64,000 nucleotides of DNA, from assembly GCA_022225965.2 (NCBI GenBank), contig JAKJXP020000160.1, positions 1 to 64,000 of the forward strand. Reading direction: 5' to 3'. How positions within the stretch are numbered: the first letter of the stretch is position 1; each line of letters begins with the position of its first letter. This DNA is from Diatrype stigma (Eukaryota > Ascomycota > Sordariomycetes > Xylariales > Diatrypaceae). The translations under genes and the position numbers were made by a program. Shown in pieces: positions 1-13,199 of the stretch. Under the pieces are notes generated by a model, which made no database searches, was not told where the DNA came from, and was given only the letters and a program-made list of their open reading frames with translations.

Positions 1-118
1 TGTATGTATGTATGTATGTATGTATGTATGTATGTATGTATGTATGTATGTATGTATGTATGTATGTATGTATGTATGTATGTATGTATGTATGTATGTA
101 TGTATGTATGTATGTACG
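1..118. repeat. (TATG)n tetranucleotide microsatellite
   Basis: About 29 nearly perfect copies of a TGTA/TATG tetranucleotide run from the window edge to about position 114, then decay into TACGTACATC. The array reads open in every frame as a Met-Tyr-Val-Cys repeat, but that is only a consequence of the 4-bp period and is not evidence of a gene. The left end is cut by the window, so the true length is unknown. Confidence 0.97.
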
Positions 119-3100
119 TACATCTATCCGCTGCAGCCTGCAGTGCATCCCACTTTTAGCCCGCCGGCCCCCCTACCTACCTACATGGCGGGTTTGCGCT
201 CTTGCGGGACACGGGCTCTCGATTTGACCCGGGGTCCGATATGGAGACTTTCCAAACGGATAGCATAACGAACTCATAGCCATAACAAAATGTTTGACAC
301 ATCCGTCACTCTGATTCATCGCTCATCCTCTCTATCCGGACAGTCGGGCCATCTCATGAAATAGGTATGAGACTTTATTAATAAGCTTACTTTCCCAATT
401 CTCCTCTCAGCCCAGCGCCACAGATACCGCTAGTCAGCAGTTCGGCATAATAATGTATTATTCGGAGACTTACTTACATGCCTAGCGGAGGGTACGTCGC
501 CAAGAAGAGATTGCAACACATCATCGATTGGTATATAGTACCCGTGTATATTGCCTATTCTGTACAGGCATAGACGTCTTGTGGGTCAACTATTGCTGTT
601 TCAAAGGCGATCAATGGATGGTGCTGCTGATAGCTGGTTGTAGGAATGTTATGTTTCGGATGCACTCTGCCACTCGGACACTTTGGGCGCCGGGGAATCT
701 GGAAGTTCGCTAAGGAAAGCTACAGGTTGCGAGTGCGGAGAACTTCTCCTTCGTAGGTACGCAACGGTAGTTGGTTGATCTTATCTCAGATTCACACTAC
801 GATTGCTAGGTAGACTTACTAGTAGGTACTTCCATCGTCCGCTGCATATTCGAACCGATGACACCCGCTAAACAAAAAAGAAATAAGACCCCGAGCCAAT
901 CAGAAAGCGGCGAGGATACCGAATACGCAGAGTGGAGGCTCCGGCTCAGGGATCATCCGGGGGCTAGAACATAAAAGGCTGGAACCTCCCCCCCTGAAGC
1001 CCCATTGTGTACCATGCAACATACTTACAAGTTACCGATCTGGGCTCCATTTCGACATCTCGGGTTCCTACAACTTCCCGACAGCCCGCAAAAGCTCTCC
1101 GAGCCTCCTTCACAGCACCTCATCCTCGCGCATGCAACGACAGAACGCTGATGCCCTGTAGGCAGTTACAGGACATGCAGCCGCATAGCGCACTTGATTA
1201 CTACTATGTATGCTCACCGCGTACAAGATACGGCCATTCCGTTATCCCGCAGTTTCACCCTCTGGGAGCGAGCGATACTTGACTATTCCCATGATTCCGT
1301 CTACTAGAATCTTCGCAAGTACGAATACGTACTTAGTAGTAGCGTCGAGGAAGCCAAGTGGTTGCGATTACCTAACGTCATGCATCACCAAGACGCCATG
1401 TGGATGTTTCTTTTTGGAGATGATCTGATACCCTGATAGCCTAGGCGGCGGCAGATCAATCGACGTATGCCCCAGCTACTATGTATGTACATACGCAACG
1501 TACCTTCGTGTGTAGCTCGCAAATGGTCAATTAGGTACCAACTGATCTTCCTTTCCTCCCCAAGCTGAGAAACTTGACAACTTCGCAGATATTCACCATG
1601 TAGATGCCTAGCCACGAGATCTGCGCTTTATACCAGGTTTTTTGTCAGATGCTTTTATTGAGCTACGTACGATCTACCGAACCAGAAATACCATCTTTCT
1701 TTCTTATGTGGGGATCTGGCTCTGCTCGGGCACGACATCCCGGCTTGTACCCGGTCCTTGGTCCCATTATTCCTCCACCCTGAAGAACCCCACGTTCCCC
1801 TATATCTTCGCTTCATTAACTATAGGTAACTAGTGATTCTCCGTTCTTCTAGAAGGGGAAGTACATACATACATATCGGATTATCATGTCATATATCTGA
1901 AAACTGCGTATGCTGCCAAGTGATGCGAACGTAACGCCAGAGAACTTATCAAAGGCTTGTAAGTATTTTGGAAGCTATTTTATGTCATCTGAAGATAATC
2001 CCGGGTATCTGGGTTACGCAAGATCTGGTATGTCTCAATTTAGCAACTATCTACCTATTAACTCTTATATTACAGTATCACGGATTTGTTTCGTTTGTTT
2101 CGATTGTCGATGCAATTCCGACTGTATTTTTACGAGTCTTGTGTCGTGAGCTTGCGTTTCACACAAGAGCTTGGTTATATTTCTCGGATAAGTGATAAAT
2201 TGGCAAGCCAAAATATTCAGCTATAGTCAGACTTTAAAGAGTATATTTCATTGTTAGACAGCGTAGTACATGGTTTCAGTAATTAGGTCTTCACGGTCTT
2301 CACGGTCTTCATTTGATAAGAATGTGTCTAGATCGAAATCAAACAACGCCTCACGACCACAGCTCTTGCTATGATTACGCTCATGTCAGCATATTATCAG
2401 GCTCAAGACCCTTGAACTTCCAGCTTAGCCCCCAGTTCACCAAGGCCTTGCCTTGCCCGAGGATGTAATCACTACCGGCCCAACAAATTCACTGCTATTC
2501 ATAACCGCCTCAAGTCCGATAACTCTACGTTTACATCTAAATATAGAAATATTATTGTCGCTAGTCCCTGCAGTAACCGCATATCGTCAGTGGAAACCCC
2601 GAGGAACTCACATTGACATAGCTATCACGATACGTATATGAAATGCGAGGAGGTATCCTGCGTACAAGATATGCCACAGACATGCTGTGCCGCCCGGCAC
2701 TGTCAAGTGCCGGCACGAGCCTACGGGTCTTCGGCCGAGAAGAAAAAGGAATGCGGATACAGAAACCGTTATCCGCGAGGATTGCCAAGAACTGCGAAGA
2801 AAGGGGCAAGGCACAGAGGTGGGAGGATCAAAAGAGCGAAAACCTCGCAATGGGTTAGCGCGGGAGTCTTCAACCCCCCGGAGCCCGATACTGTGGGTTT
2901 GGCGGGCAGCCGGATCGTCCAACTTGCCCGAAGCACCTTCGCCGGTGTTGCCGGGTGATTTCTTCGAGGTTGTCGCATCGTATTTATTACGACACTGTCA
3001 TGTGCCACAGCGTGTATGAAGATTAGCAAAAACTAACAAGTCTATCGTAAATAATATATATCACCGGTTTTTTCGGCACTTTGGGGTGCGGCACAATAAG

Positions 3101-4095
3101 GAGGGAACGGGTCTTCCAGCTGATCATATTTAACATACTTCAGCTCAAGCCCAGTCCCTGGTGCAGATCTGATGCGGTGACTGTTCGAATTCTTAGCTTC
3201 CCCTTTTCACTCGAAGAAAAGAGAGAGGACGGGAAGGCTTACCGTTGACAACAGCGCCGTCGATCACATCAAACTTAATGTCTGATACTGGCCCCTTTCC
3301 AGTATGATCCCGACCGAGCTTATTAGGAAGCTCTCCGGCAGCTTTGCTTATGGGTCGTCATACCGGTATGTCTGTTACACAGTGAAATTAACCCCCAATT
3401 AACAAGCTAACTATAGCAATGATTCCTTCGTCGTGGTATATATGTGATCGCCTACAAAGATACTACGTCTGAAGAGGGCCATCGTGTCACAAAACCTTCA
3501 TCCGGCTCAGTGCGATGATACGCAGCTTACCTAGAGGCCAGTACTCACTGTATCCGTGTACGACCGAACTGTTCGGCATAGCTATCATGTGTATAAAAGG
3601 TTTGTGGTAAATCCCGCCATACCATACAATAGCCAAATGTTTCATAAACATGATGGTTTTGATGTTTCATCTCAAAGAAATTGCTAATTATTAGCAATCA
3701 ACCTATTGGTTGAGCGTGGAAAAGACATCGATTAGTAAAGAGAGCGACATATTTTGCGGAGTTATTTATTCACTTATAGGTAATAGCTCTAGGTAACTGC
3801 GGGTGCTACAGCTCAAGCAGGTAGGCGGAGGGAGCGGGGCAGTTTGTTTGTATTGATTCGCTGTACATTACGCCATCGCCAGCTCCTCCTATAGGAGGAA
3901 TGGATCGCATCATTGATGCACCATCCGCTGTGCTGTGCTGAGCATTGGTTATGATACCTACTGGAGTGAATCGTCGCCCGAGACCAACCAACCGACCGTC
4001 CATCCTGTCCTAGGTTTCGTTTCGTTTCGTTTCGTTTCGTTTTGTTTTGTTTTGTTTTGTATTGTTAGTTATCCTGTCTTCTTGCCCGTAATACA
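119..4095. other. Gene-poor intergenic stretch
   Basis: I see no gene here. Most of it is AT-rich with frequent stops on both strands. A GC-richer island at about 2640-2960 has overlapping open frames of roughly 100 codons on both strands, but none resembles a known family. Short repeats are visible: an 11-bp repeat around 2287-2311 and ACCTACCTAC at 172-184. The last kilobase is presumably the promoter of the dioxygenase gene at 4096. Confidence 0.6.
4014..4060. repeat. (TTTCG)n(TTTTG)n pentanucleotide repeat
   Basis: About five copies of TTTCG are followed by four of TTTTG, ending about 35 bp before the ATG at 4096. The pyrimidine-rich strand is the coding strand of the downstream gene, so the repeat probably lies in its core promoter or 5' UTR. 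The second block differs from the first by one C-to-T change per unit. Confidence 0.9.
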
Positions 4096-5107
4096 ATGGC
4101 AAACAAGTCCCAGTATCATGCATACCCCTCACCCCTCGAAGGCTTCGAGAATGCAGAGCCGCCCCTTTCCGAGGAGAGGAACGCCGACGGCAAGAGCTTG
4201 GTGAACCCACCACCAAGAGATGGCCGCCTCAGCAAGGCATACGAGGCTTTCACCGACCCTCTAGACAAGGGCCGGCGCGGGGGATTGTGCGTGAGACCCG
4301 GTCGTCGTGCCTGGCGATCTATCTATTGACATTACCACCCAATGTCAAAGATATATACATACGAATCGACTAACAAAGGCACTTGCATATCATCGAAGTG
4401 ACGTCCACATATACCATTTCCAGCAGAATAAGGGACAAGCCAAGTACGCGCGAGAGTTGTGGGAGCGTGTCAGGCGGGAGTGTATGTCGTCCGTCCCAGC
4501 CCCGAACCACACACCCCCTTTCCCCCTATCTGCCTACACCCTAATCATCCCCCCGTTCTATCAAATTTCTTTCGATATCCTTGTTCCCACTCCCTCCTCC
4601 CCTTCTCACTGGGCCCAAAATGTCCCGCTCACCACCACTAAACTACATGTCCGGTTGCCGCGCAGTCCCCGAGCTGCGGATCTACCGCTTCTGGGAGATG
4701 CCCATCGGGCCGCACCCGGTGGCGATGTTCGAGGTGAACCTGTTCACGCCGGCGCAGTTCGGCGCCTTCGTCTCGTGGCTCGCCGTCTGGCGCGGCCCGC
4801 TCTCGGTGCTGATCCACCCCAACACCGTCGAGGAGGGCGAAGGGGCGCCCTCGCCGCTCGAGTCGGACCTGCGCAACCACACGGAGCGCGCCATCTGGAT
4901 GGGCGAGAGGCTGCCGCTGGACGTCAGCGCCGTAAGCAAACCCACCCCCCAAAAAGCGCCTTTCGTTTCCTTTCGGGTCATGGGATCAACGATTAACTAA
5001 TCACCCACCCCATGATTCGTCAGCATGTCCTGTGTTTATTCATTCTTCGTGTGCTCAATTTCTGCCAAAGGGGGCTTTCTCTTTCTCGCTTCCCAGGTCG
5101 TTGTTAG
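4096..5107 (+). CDS. DOPA 4,5-dioxygenase family protein
   Basis: Predicted exons are 4096-4286, 4399-4481, 4666-4931 and 5024-5107, giving about 207 aa. Splicing restores the family core exactly: GGFDVHIYHFQQN across intron 1 and REFPELRIYRFW across intron 2. The core then has GPHPVAMFEVNLFTPAQFGAF and a histidine in LSVLIHPNT. Family members are small extradiol dioxygenases; the best-known one opens the DOPA ring to betalamic-acid-type products, and filamentous fungi carry many homologues of unknown substrate. No signal peptide is seen, so it is probably cytosolic. The 3' end is the weak part. After LPLDVSA a good donor (GTAAGC) leads to a final exon of about 27 unremarkable residues; reading through instead would stop at 5000. 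Confidence 0.85.
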
Positions 5108-5575
5108 CATAACTAGCTCTCTGAGGTTTATAGATGATTAGCTAACACTCGGGTGCTGCATTACAGTGGAAAGCGAAGATCGCGAGTGGCAGTGAGTAAT
5201 CCGGCGAAGTGATGTCGAGCAGTGATTTCTGCTATTTGATGGGTTTACGCATAATCATCTCCGGGTCTGCCCAGATGAGTAGGTTCATAGCAAGCGCGCC
5301 GGGAGGCTTGAAGGGGTTGCTGCCAATACAGCCGTGGGGTCTTCCAACATCGTTGTTGTACAAGGTGTAGTTCTGGGTTCCAATTCAAACTTAACATTGC
5401 GTCTGCATTTGGTACCACCTAGTCTACGTGGTAGAATGGTCGCAGCCATTTCTCGTCGAAAGTTATTCAGTGTCTGATTAAGGGGTCGCTTTCGTGATAC
5501 CTCGTCAAGGTATATTTGTATAGAAATCTAGCGACACAACCACCCCTTTTCTTCTTGGATCGCTTTCTGAAATGT
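5108..5575. other. Convergent 3' intergenic region
   Basis: About 470 bp between the 3' ends of two converging genes. Nothing beyond presumed 3' UTRs is visible. Confidence 0.6.
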
Positions 5576-7664
5576 CTACCATTCGAGTAAACGGGTCTCT
5601 CCAGGTTGACCAGCGATCCACCCCCGCCAAGTGTAAAGGGTGACGTGAGCCCTCCTTTCGCCCTCGAACGACACGCGTGTGCCGTACTGTCGGTCCAGCG
5701 CCTCCACTATTTCATCATCATCATCATCATCATGTCCTCCCTTATTTTCTCCTGGCCCTCCTTCTTCTCCTCTGCCTTTCTCCTCTTCTCCATCTCCCCC
5801 CTTTCCCGCCACCACGCCCGAGCCGTCGCCAGCCGCGTTACGAGCCGCGCCCTCCCGCCTCTCGGCCAAGATCTCCTTCTCACGCGCCATGATGAGCTCC
5901 GTCAGGGCGGCAGCAAACGTGGTATCCCACAGCCCCTCGCGGCGGGGGTAGCGGCGGAACAGGGCGATGGCGCGCCGGCGGTTCGACTGCGGGATGCCGC
6001 TGAGCGCCACGATGGCCAGCGGCTGCGTGGTGGAGGGCACGGGCACGGGATTGAACGACGAGGAGGGGGCAGCGCCCCGGCCCACGCCCACACCTAGCTG
6101 CAGGATCCGCTCGGCCATGTCGACGAGGCCTCGGTAGTAGGCGCCCATCTTGGCCGCGTCCTGGCGGAGCTCCGGCATCTCCGCGTCGTGGAAGAAGAGC
6201 AGCCGCATGACGCTGTGGTACAGCTTGAGGGTCAGGTAGGCCTTGGTCAGGTTCCGAAGCCAGGGGTCTGGGGGAGTGGAAGTGGAAGTGGACGAGGAAC
6301 AGCAGTGGTCGGCGGCGGAGCTTCTTCCGCCCTCGATCTCCCGACCGAAAGCGCGCAGCGCCGCGGTTAGGTTGGCGAAGCAGCGCATATACGGTTCCTG
6401 GCGCGCGACCAACTTCTCGAGTTTCCCGGCTCCCTCGTTTCTGGCCAGCGCTACTATATCATCTACGGACTCTGCTTGTGCGAGCAGGATCGCGTTGAAA
6501 AGAGACTCGGCTGCTCGATTCGCTTCGAGTAGATTGCCGCTGGTCACGCACTGGAAGCGGCGGCCCAGGCTCGATGCAGACGACAATGGGTCGTTGGAAA
6601 GAGCTTCTGCGGCCAACGGCGGAGGCCGCGACGGCGGCGGCGGCGGCTGATAGTACCTCCACGCGGTATACTGGTCGCTACCCGGCATGTAGACGTGCGT
6701 GTAGCGTATGGGGCCGTTGGTCAAGGCTCGGGCACGGAGATCAAGATCGGTCACGATGGCCCGTATAGAGCAGAGGGATACCGGAGTAGTTTTAGCATAC
6801 AAGCTGCTGTGCGATGGTAGCTTCGCATCGTCTTCCTCAAGCTCACAGAGGAGATTGCGCCCAGCATCTAAGTGAACGCGCGCTTCTCTGTGTAAACCCT
6901 GTATGCTGCAGATTTCGGTAAACAGTATGCTGGCGGATACGGTGCGCCACTTGTCCTCGCCACTAGGCGCTGCATTCAGGAGGTATTTGATGGCCAGGTT
7001 GAACTGGCGCAAGGAAAACTCATATTTCTCCTGACCCTTTCGTGGTATGCCCGTTGTATACGAAAAGGCTGATGATGATGATGGTGATGATAGTGCATAA
7101 GATTCATACACAGCACCTAAGCACACGACCGCATGCCATATCGCCGAGTCGGCATGGCACGTCCTGGGAAGCTCGCTGTTCCAGAATTCGCTATCAAACA
7201 CGCCTGAGAGCGACGGAGCTGTAATCTCCAGAAAGAAGCGGAAGCTCCGCACCTCGTCGGGATTGTTGCGCGGCAGAGCTAGCTTCGGCGTACAACCAGT
7301 GCTCAACAACACCAACGCGCTGTTCGATGTGGGCCCGCCATCAGAACGAACTTGGGGTCTTTCTCCCCTTCTCTTCCGATGTGCGGGTGGTGGTGGTGGT
7401 GGTACGTATCCGTCGCAAGCACGGCCCGAGGATATGCAACGGTCACATGCAGGTTTCTTCTCATCGCACCGCACTCGACGTGCTCTAGTTCATAATAATC
7501 AGTCATGGGAGGTAAGGTCCATGGGGTACGATTATTCCGATAACGGCATTGCTCCGGGTCTATTCCTAGATGACGTACTTGCATGTTATACAGCCAGTCT
7601 TAGTCTTCCTATGAAAGGCTCGAGTGATCCGTGGTACCACCACGTTCGAGCCCTTAGCACTCAT
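5576..7664 (-). CDS. Zn(2)-Cys(6) binuclear cluster transcription factor
   Basis: Two exons, 7664-7579 and 7484-5576 (minus strand), encode 664 aa. The intron (94 bp) splits the zinc cluster. Exon 1 ends with the first two cysteines (TGCITCK), and exon 2 supplies the rest (ARRVRCDEKKPACDRC, then SSGRACDGY), giving C-x2-C-x6-C-x6-C-x2-C-x6-C. The start ATG at 7664 leaves 24 residues before the first cysteine, which is usual. Residues about 80-450 resemble the fungal transcription-factor regulatory region, with LNAA..SASILFTEIC and AYLTLKLYHSVMRLLFFHD helices. A proline run follows the cluster, and a Gly/Glu-rich region with an Asp stretch lies near the C-terminus. It is a nuclear DNA-binding regulator; targets are unknown. 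The gene lies in tandem with the ABC transporter starting at 13199, so a drug-efflux regulon is possible but is only an inference from position. Confidence 0.92.
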
Positions 7665-8572
7665 GGGTTGTTAAGCTTGGGAAGTCCAGTAACTTAGACC
7701 CTACCTAAGAGGAAGCGAAGAGTCTGGACGGGGATTGTATGTAGACCCGTTGAGCGGTTACTGAGACGGCGTACAGTTGCATTGACGAAGTGTCTGACTG
7801 GTATTGGTAGTATGATGTGACGACTTAATAGCTACCTGTGATGTGTTTCATCCACGATGTTGACAGCCCAAGCTGACGGTGAAGTAATAATGTGAGTTGC
7901 GAGAATAGACTTACTTGGAGCATCTTGGCATCATCGCGGATTATACGACTTGGCCAATTATATCGTTTCATTGTCCATGGTCATCCCCTATTGGTCAAAG
8001 CATCATATTTGTTAACTAACGGGGGCTGATAGTGCTGAGCCGTCCTAGCCTAGCTCTTTCTGGCCGTCTATCAAATTTGACGTCCGGACACCTTCCTTGT
8101 TCAATCAGGGGCCACAACTAACACCCCAAGCTTTTCAGCACAGCACACTACACGGGGGGCATATGGCAGCATATGGCAGCATAATATTGTCAAGACCCAT
8201 CCCTGAATATAGGGGGGGCATGATACTGTATGCATTATTATTCTATGACCGCAGCGAGCGTCTTATTAAATCATCCGTACCATTACCATCAACATCGTCT
8301 ATGCATCCCTCTAGTATGACTCATCGCTTGTTTACTTCATGTACACAATGCCCCCAATGGAAGAAAACAACCAAAGCGCTTTCAAGACAAGTGTAGACAC
8401 ATTGATATTGAAAGGTTTCTATTGCTAAACCCCGAACCAACCATGCACAAATGCGGTTCGATATTAAAAAAAGCCCCAGACCATGAAGCCTGGGGATGTA
8501 AATTGGAATATTCGACACATCTTCTATTTGTTCTTCTTCTTTTATCTTTTTCTTCTTTTGTCTTTCGCTCGA
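7665..8572. other. Intergenic region upstream of the Zn2Cys6 gene
   Basis: About 900 bp holding the promoter of the regulator gene and the 3' UTR of the ABC transporter. A short direct duplication, ATATGGCAGC twice in tandem, is seen at about 8161-8180. No open frame here looks like a gene. Confidence 0.6.
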
Positions 8573-11500
8573 TCACCGTCGGTTGAAGTTTAAGAAGCGT
8601 GCCTATGATTACATACACGTTAGTTTCATGAATGATCTGGAAGGCAAAAGGCAGAAACAGAAACAGAAACGAGACACCCTCCCAGTCCACACAGGGGCGG
8701 GAGAGAAAGAGAGAGAAGAGGAGCAATGGGTGACTTACCGCCAAGAAGAGGATGATGAAATTGCTGCCCACGAAGGCGGCGAAGATGCCGAGGTCGCGCC
8801 AGCGGTAGGCGTAGCTGAAGCCGAGGGGCTCGAAGAACTGGTTGCCGACGGTGTAGGCGCAGTACTCGCAGGCGCTGGTGGCGTTGTCGACGATGTAGCC
8901 GAGCCCGCCGGCGTCGAAGTAGGGCTGCATGTACTCGCCGCAGGACATGCCGTCGGGGGCGTTGAAGGGGTTCAGCTCACCGGGCTGGCAATGGACCTCG
9001 AGTCCCTCGAGGGCGGTGGTGACGGCGCCGCCGATGAGGCGCGTGAACGGGTCGAGCTCGTACAGCCAGGCGCGCCAGAAGTGCGGCATCTGCGGGGCCG
9101 GGATGGTGACGCCGCAGAACAGCGCGAACGTGATGACGATGAAGGGGTCGTACTGGCTCGAGATGAAGGCTGATGGCGAGATAGACGCGAGCACCTGGCC
9201 CAGCGTGACGGCGAACAGCTCCGTCAGCAGGATCATGAAGAACTGGTACCCCGCCCGGGTCGACTCGAACTGGAAACCAGGGAGGTAGTACAGGGGCAGG
9301 AAGAAGACGACAGCGCAGAGAACCGAGTAGGGCAGCTCCGCCGCGATGATGCTGGCCGTGAACGTCATGTCGCTGTACATCTTGCTGCTCTGCTCGCGGA
9401 AGAAGATGGCCCGCTTGATGACGTACATGACTTCGACCTGCGACATGACCAGGGCTGGCAACACCGTGATCTGGAACATGACGAAGACCTTGTACTGCAG
9501 AGATGACCGCGAGTCATCGAGCTGGAGGTAGGTCAGGCCGGTCAGCAGAGCGATGACGACATGATTGAAGAGGCGCGTGAATAGGTAGTTGGGCGACCGC
9601 CAAAACGACAGGTTCGTGCGCTTCATGACGATCTTCAGCTGGTGGTACACCGGCGAGGCGTACTCCTTCTGCATCGACGGGTCGATCTGGGACGCGGCCG
9701 CCTTCCGGGACTCCTTGAGCTGGGAAATGGTATCCTTGACGTTAGCAAGTTCGGGGCTGTCGTTCCAGATATCGGCCCAGTCGCGGTTGCCGACGCGCGG
9801 CCGACTGCCGGCGCCGACTGCCTCGAGCATGAACTCGGCCACGTTGTCCGACTTACCCGCAACGGCACCGTGGCGCTGCAGGTAGTCTCGGAGGACCTTG
9901 GCATCCTGACCGATATCGCCGAAGTAGACGCATTGGCCTCCTCTCTGGAGCAGCAGAAGACGGTCGAAGTTCTCGAACAAGGCGGCGTTGGGCTGGTGGA
10001 TCGTACAGAGAATGGCCTGGCCAGCAGCGGCAAGCTTCTTGAGGAATCGGACAATGTTAAAAGCGCTCTGGCTATCAAGGCCGGAGGTCGGTTCGTCCAA
10101 AAACAGGAGGAGCTCGGGTTTAGCTGCAAGTTCGACACCGATGGTGACACGTTTGCGCTGCTCGACAGTGAGGCCCGCTTCAGGAGTGCCGATGATGCAG
10201 TCCGCAATGCTTTCCATTTCCAACAAGGCAATGATTTCCTCGCAGTAGGCATATTTCTCTTCCCGCGGTGTTTCAAAAGGTTGTCGCAGATCAGCTGAAA
10301 ATCGCAAGGCTTCGCGTACGGTCTGGGTCGGATCGTGCATATCTTGCTGTTCGGCGTAAGACGTAGAACGCTGGAATTCCTTGCCAGGTTTGGTGCCGTC
10401 AACGAGGATGTCGCCATGGATAACGCCGATGTTCTTTCTGGCTGCCAGTACGTCAAGGAGTGTAGTCTTTCCCGCACCCGAGGCGCCCATCAGTGCCGTG
10501 AGCTGGCCGGGTTTGCAGTAGCCGTAGACACCATTCAGAAGTCGTCGGGTGCCGCCAGGTACGGGCACATCGTAGTTGAGGTTTTCCCAGGTCAGGACAC
10601 TAGCGGAGTTGATGGGCAAAGCGGCGTCTTGACCGTCGCCCTTCGACGTCTGACGCTCTAGCCGCTTCTCAGCTAGCTTCCCATTCAGCTTCTTCATCTC
10701 GGAGTCAGGCTTCGCATAGACTTTAGCAGTATTGCCGCCCATTCCGTACTTGACGAATTCTCCAAGTACGACATTCATGGCAAGAAAGAAAATGATGATA
10801 GCCATAATGATGCCGAAGTTCCTCCACAGGTCTTGTGGGGCATACGCGAAACCCTGGGTGATGTAAGCAGCACCGCTTACTTCCGCGGTTCCAGCTACGG
10901 AACCGGCTAGGGTGCAGACCTGAGAGTTGATATCGGTATAGTTGCCACCGGAGGGAACCAGGGATTCGGAAGAGCATTCCATTACACTTGAGCCGAACTC
11001 GTTTGCCATCATACTAGCAAAGGCCAAACCGAGCGCGTTGATCCAGAAGATCCAGCGCAGCCAGACCTGTTGCGATTGGTACTGGATGAGATACCCAGAA
11101 GTCAAGATGAACAGGGTAACGGTGACGACGGCGAACTTGATGGCATAATCGAAATCCGGACTCAGGCAACCAATAATACGGAAGTACAGGGTCATAGCGA
11201 TGTTACCAACCAAGATCAAGAGGTAGAACGTGAAGAAGGCCCCGGCCGTCCTGTTAAGATTCGTCATAAAGTAGACAATAATCGAGAAGACCAGGATCTG
11301 AACCGCAGAGAAGGCTGTATCCACAAAGATCTGGGCGATCCATAGTGCCGAGGGGCGATGGAAGGCGTAGGCTTTGTGCTTGTTCACGATCGGCCGACCG
11401 GTCATGGTCGACCCGAGCTCGGAGAAGGCCTGGAAAGCGTTGAACAGGAGACTGATGAAGAGGAGACCGCCCTTGCTGAATGCGCTGGCAGACGTCTGGC

Positions 11501-13199
11501 CGAGGTTGAAGTAAAGGGTTCCCAGCACGATGGCAACGACGATGGCACGGGCCCACGAGAGGGCCAGGCCGAGCTTGTCCTGCATCTTCAGGGCGAATTG
11601 CCGTTTCATCAGAGCCCAGACCTGGAGATGGAAACCAGCACTGTAAACGGATCGCTTGGCACCACCTCGCTTGCTCTCGCGGACGGCGATCTGGAAATCC
11701 TCATGCTTGGCCTTTTCCTCCTGGAGCTTGGTCTTGTACTCTTGCATCTCGGCGGATAACCGCTTGGTATAGACTGACTTCTCGAACGCCTCGGCCAAGG
11801 TCTCTGGGCTGTGCGGGGCGTTCTTCGGCGAGTAGCCTTCGGAATACGCCCGCTCGAACTCATCGGTACAGCCCGTGACATAGTCAGGGCTGGTCTGGCG
11901 CGGGCGGGGGAGGAATCCCAGACCCTCGAAGTAGCTTCGAGCGTCTGCTGCGGGGCCGAAGTAGACCTGTCTTCCGGAGTCGATGACGAGGACTTTGTCG
12001 AAAAGCTTGTAGATATTCTCAGACGCCTGATATAGAGATACAAAGGTCGACGTTTTGTATAGGTTGGTCTGCACTCGGAGAGACTTGACGAAATCGAGAG
12101 CCGTGCTGGCATCGAGACCCCTGGTACTGTTGTCCCACGACAAGATGCAAGCGCTCGTGATCATCATTTCGGCGATGGAAACACGTTTTCGCTCTCCACC
12201 GGATACACCACGGATCAGGGCGTCGCCGACCACTGTCTTCCTCGTATGCTCAATATTGAACATCTTCAGCAGCATGGAAATGACAGCCTCCTTGAACTTC
12301 GCTTTGTTGGTGCCCGCGGGTAGCTTATTCGGGACCTTGACATCGAGAGCGAAACCGAGTGTTTGTTCGACGGTAAGCGTAGCATGGTGACGGTCGTCCT
12401 CTTCGTTATACACGGCCTCCCCACGGTACTGCTTGAACTCCTCGGCCGTCCAGGGCCCGTACAGCACCTCGCCGGTGACGCTAGTATAGCCGTACCGCTG
12501 GTTGGCGATGGATTTCAGGAACGTAGTGCATCCGGATCCTGGTCTTCCGAGAACGAGAACCATCTCGCCTGGTTTGACGACGCCCTTGAAGTTGTTCAGC
12601 AGGGTGGCCTCGACCCCCTTTTTTCCGTGCCCGAGCAGGTTCTTGAGCGGCGTCCAGTAGTCGAAGAAGTCTACGAACGCATCGGGGAAGGTTTTGACGT
12701 AGTTGGTTAGGCCGCCCATGCCCTTAACCGTAAGTCCATCCCAGTAGACACCGATGTGCTTCGCCTTGATACCGGCCTCCCGCTCGGCAGCCAGCCCACC
12801 GCGCAGCGTCGACTCCAAGTCGAAGGTTTCGTCCAGGTCCTCGGACTCGGTTGATTCTGCAAGTTTCGAGTGACCCCCCTTCTCGGCATCGGTGCTTCTG
12901 GCGTGGCTGGCATGGCTGTTGTGGCTGGCGCGACTGGCTCGCGAAATCTCGCGCTGCAGGTCGGCGAAGTCAACTTCGGCCTGCTCCACGGAGATGCCGG
13001 TGGAGACGCGCGAGAAGCCATTAGGGTTGTTCTGTCGCGCGGTCTCGCGCAGTTGTTCCGGATCCGTGAAGCTCGACGACTCCGAGGTGGACGGGGCAGT
13101 CTTTTCCGAGGGCACGGCGGTTGGTCCTTCGCTTAGCAAAGTTGCTTGTGGCTCCTCGCCAGGCGCCTCCACGGCCTGCTTCTCCAGATCCCGCTCCAT
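8573..13199 (-). CDS. PDR/CDR-type ABC multidrug transporter (ABCG full-size)
   Basis: Exon 1 spans 13199-8739 and a 30-nt terminal exon spans 8602-8573, giving 1496 aa. The 136-bp intron (GTAAGT donor, CTAAC branch) restores the usual end: FLA joined to ARFLNFNRR and stop. Order is NBD1-TMD1-NBD2-TMD2, the reversed layout of fungal pleiotropic drug resistance pumps. NBD1 has the characteristic degenerate Walker A GRPGSGCTT (about 218-226, Cys for Lys), an intact VSGGERKRVS signature (about 332) and WDNSTRGLD. NBD2 has canonical GASGAGKTT (about 903) and LFLDEPTSGLDS but a degenerate LTVEQRKRV signature, so one composite ATP site is expected to be catalytic. The protein should sit in the plasma membrane and export hydrophobic compounds, such as azoles or self-made metabolites. 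The Ser/Ala/His-rich N-terminal region is typical of phosphorylated linkers. Confidence 0.96.

Noticed and set aside
2608..3029. Several 80-110 codon frames on both strands, considered as a degraded transposon
   Set aside because: No transposase or polymerase motif and no terminal repeats could be found; left as an unexplained GC-richer island.
9635..10477. A 280-codon second minus-strand frame within the ABC transporter
   Set aside because: Overlaps the NBD2 coding sequence in another frame; Ser/Arg/Pro-rich composition with no domain.
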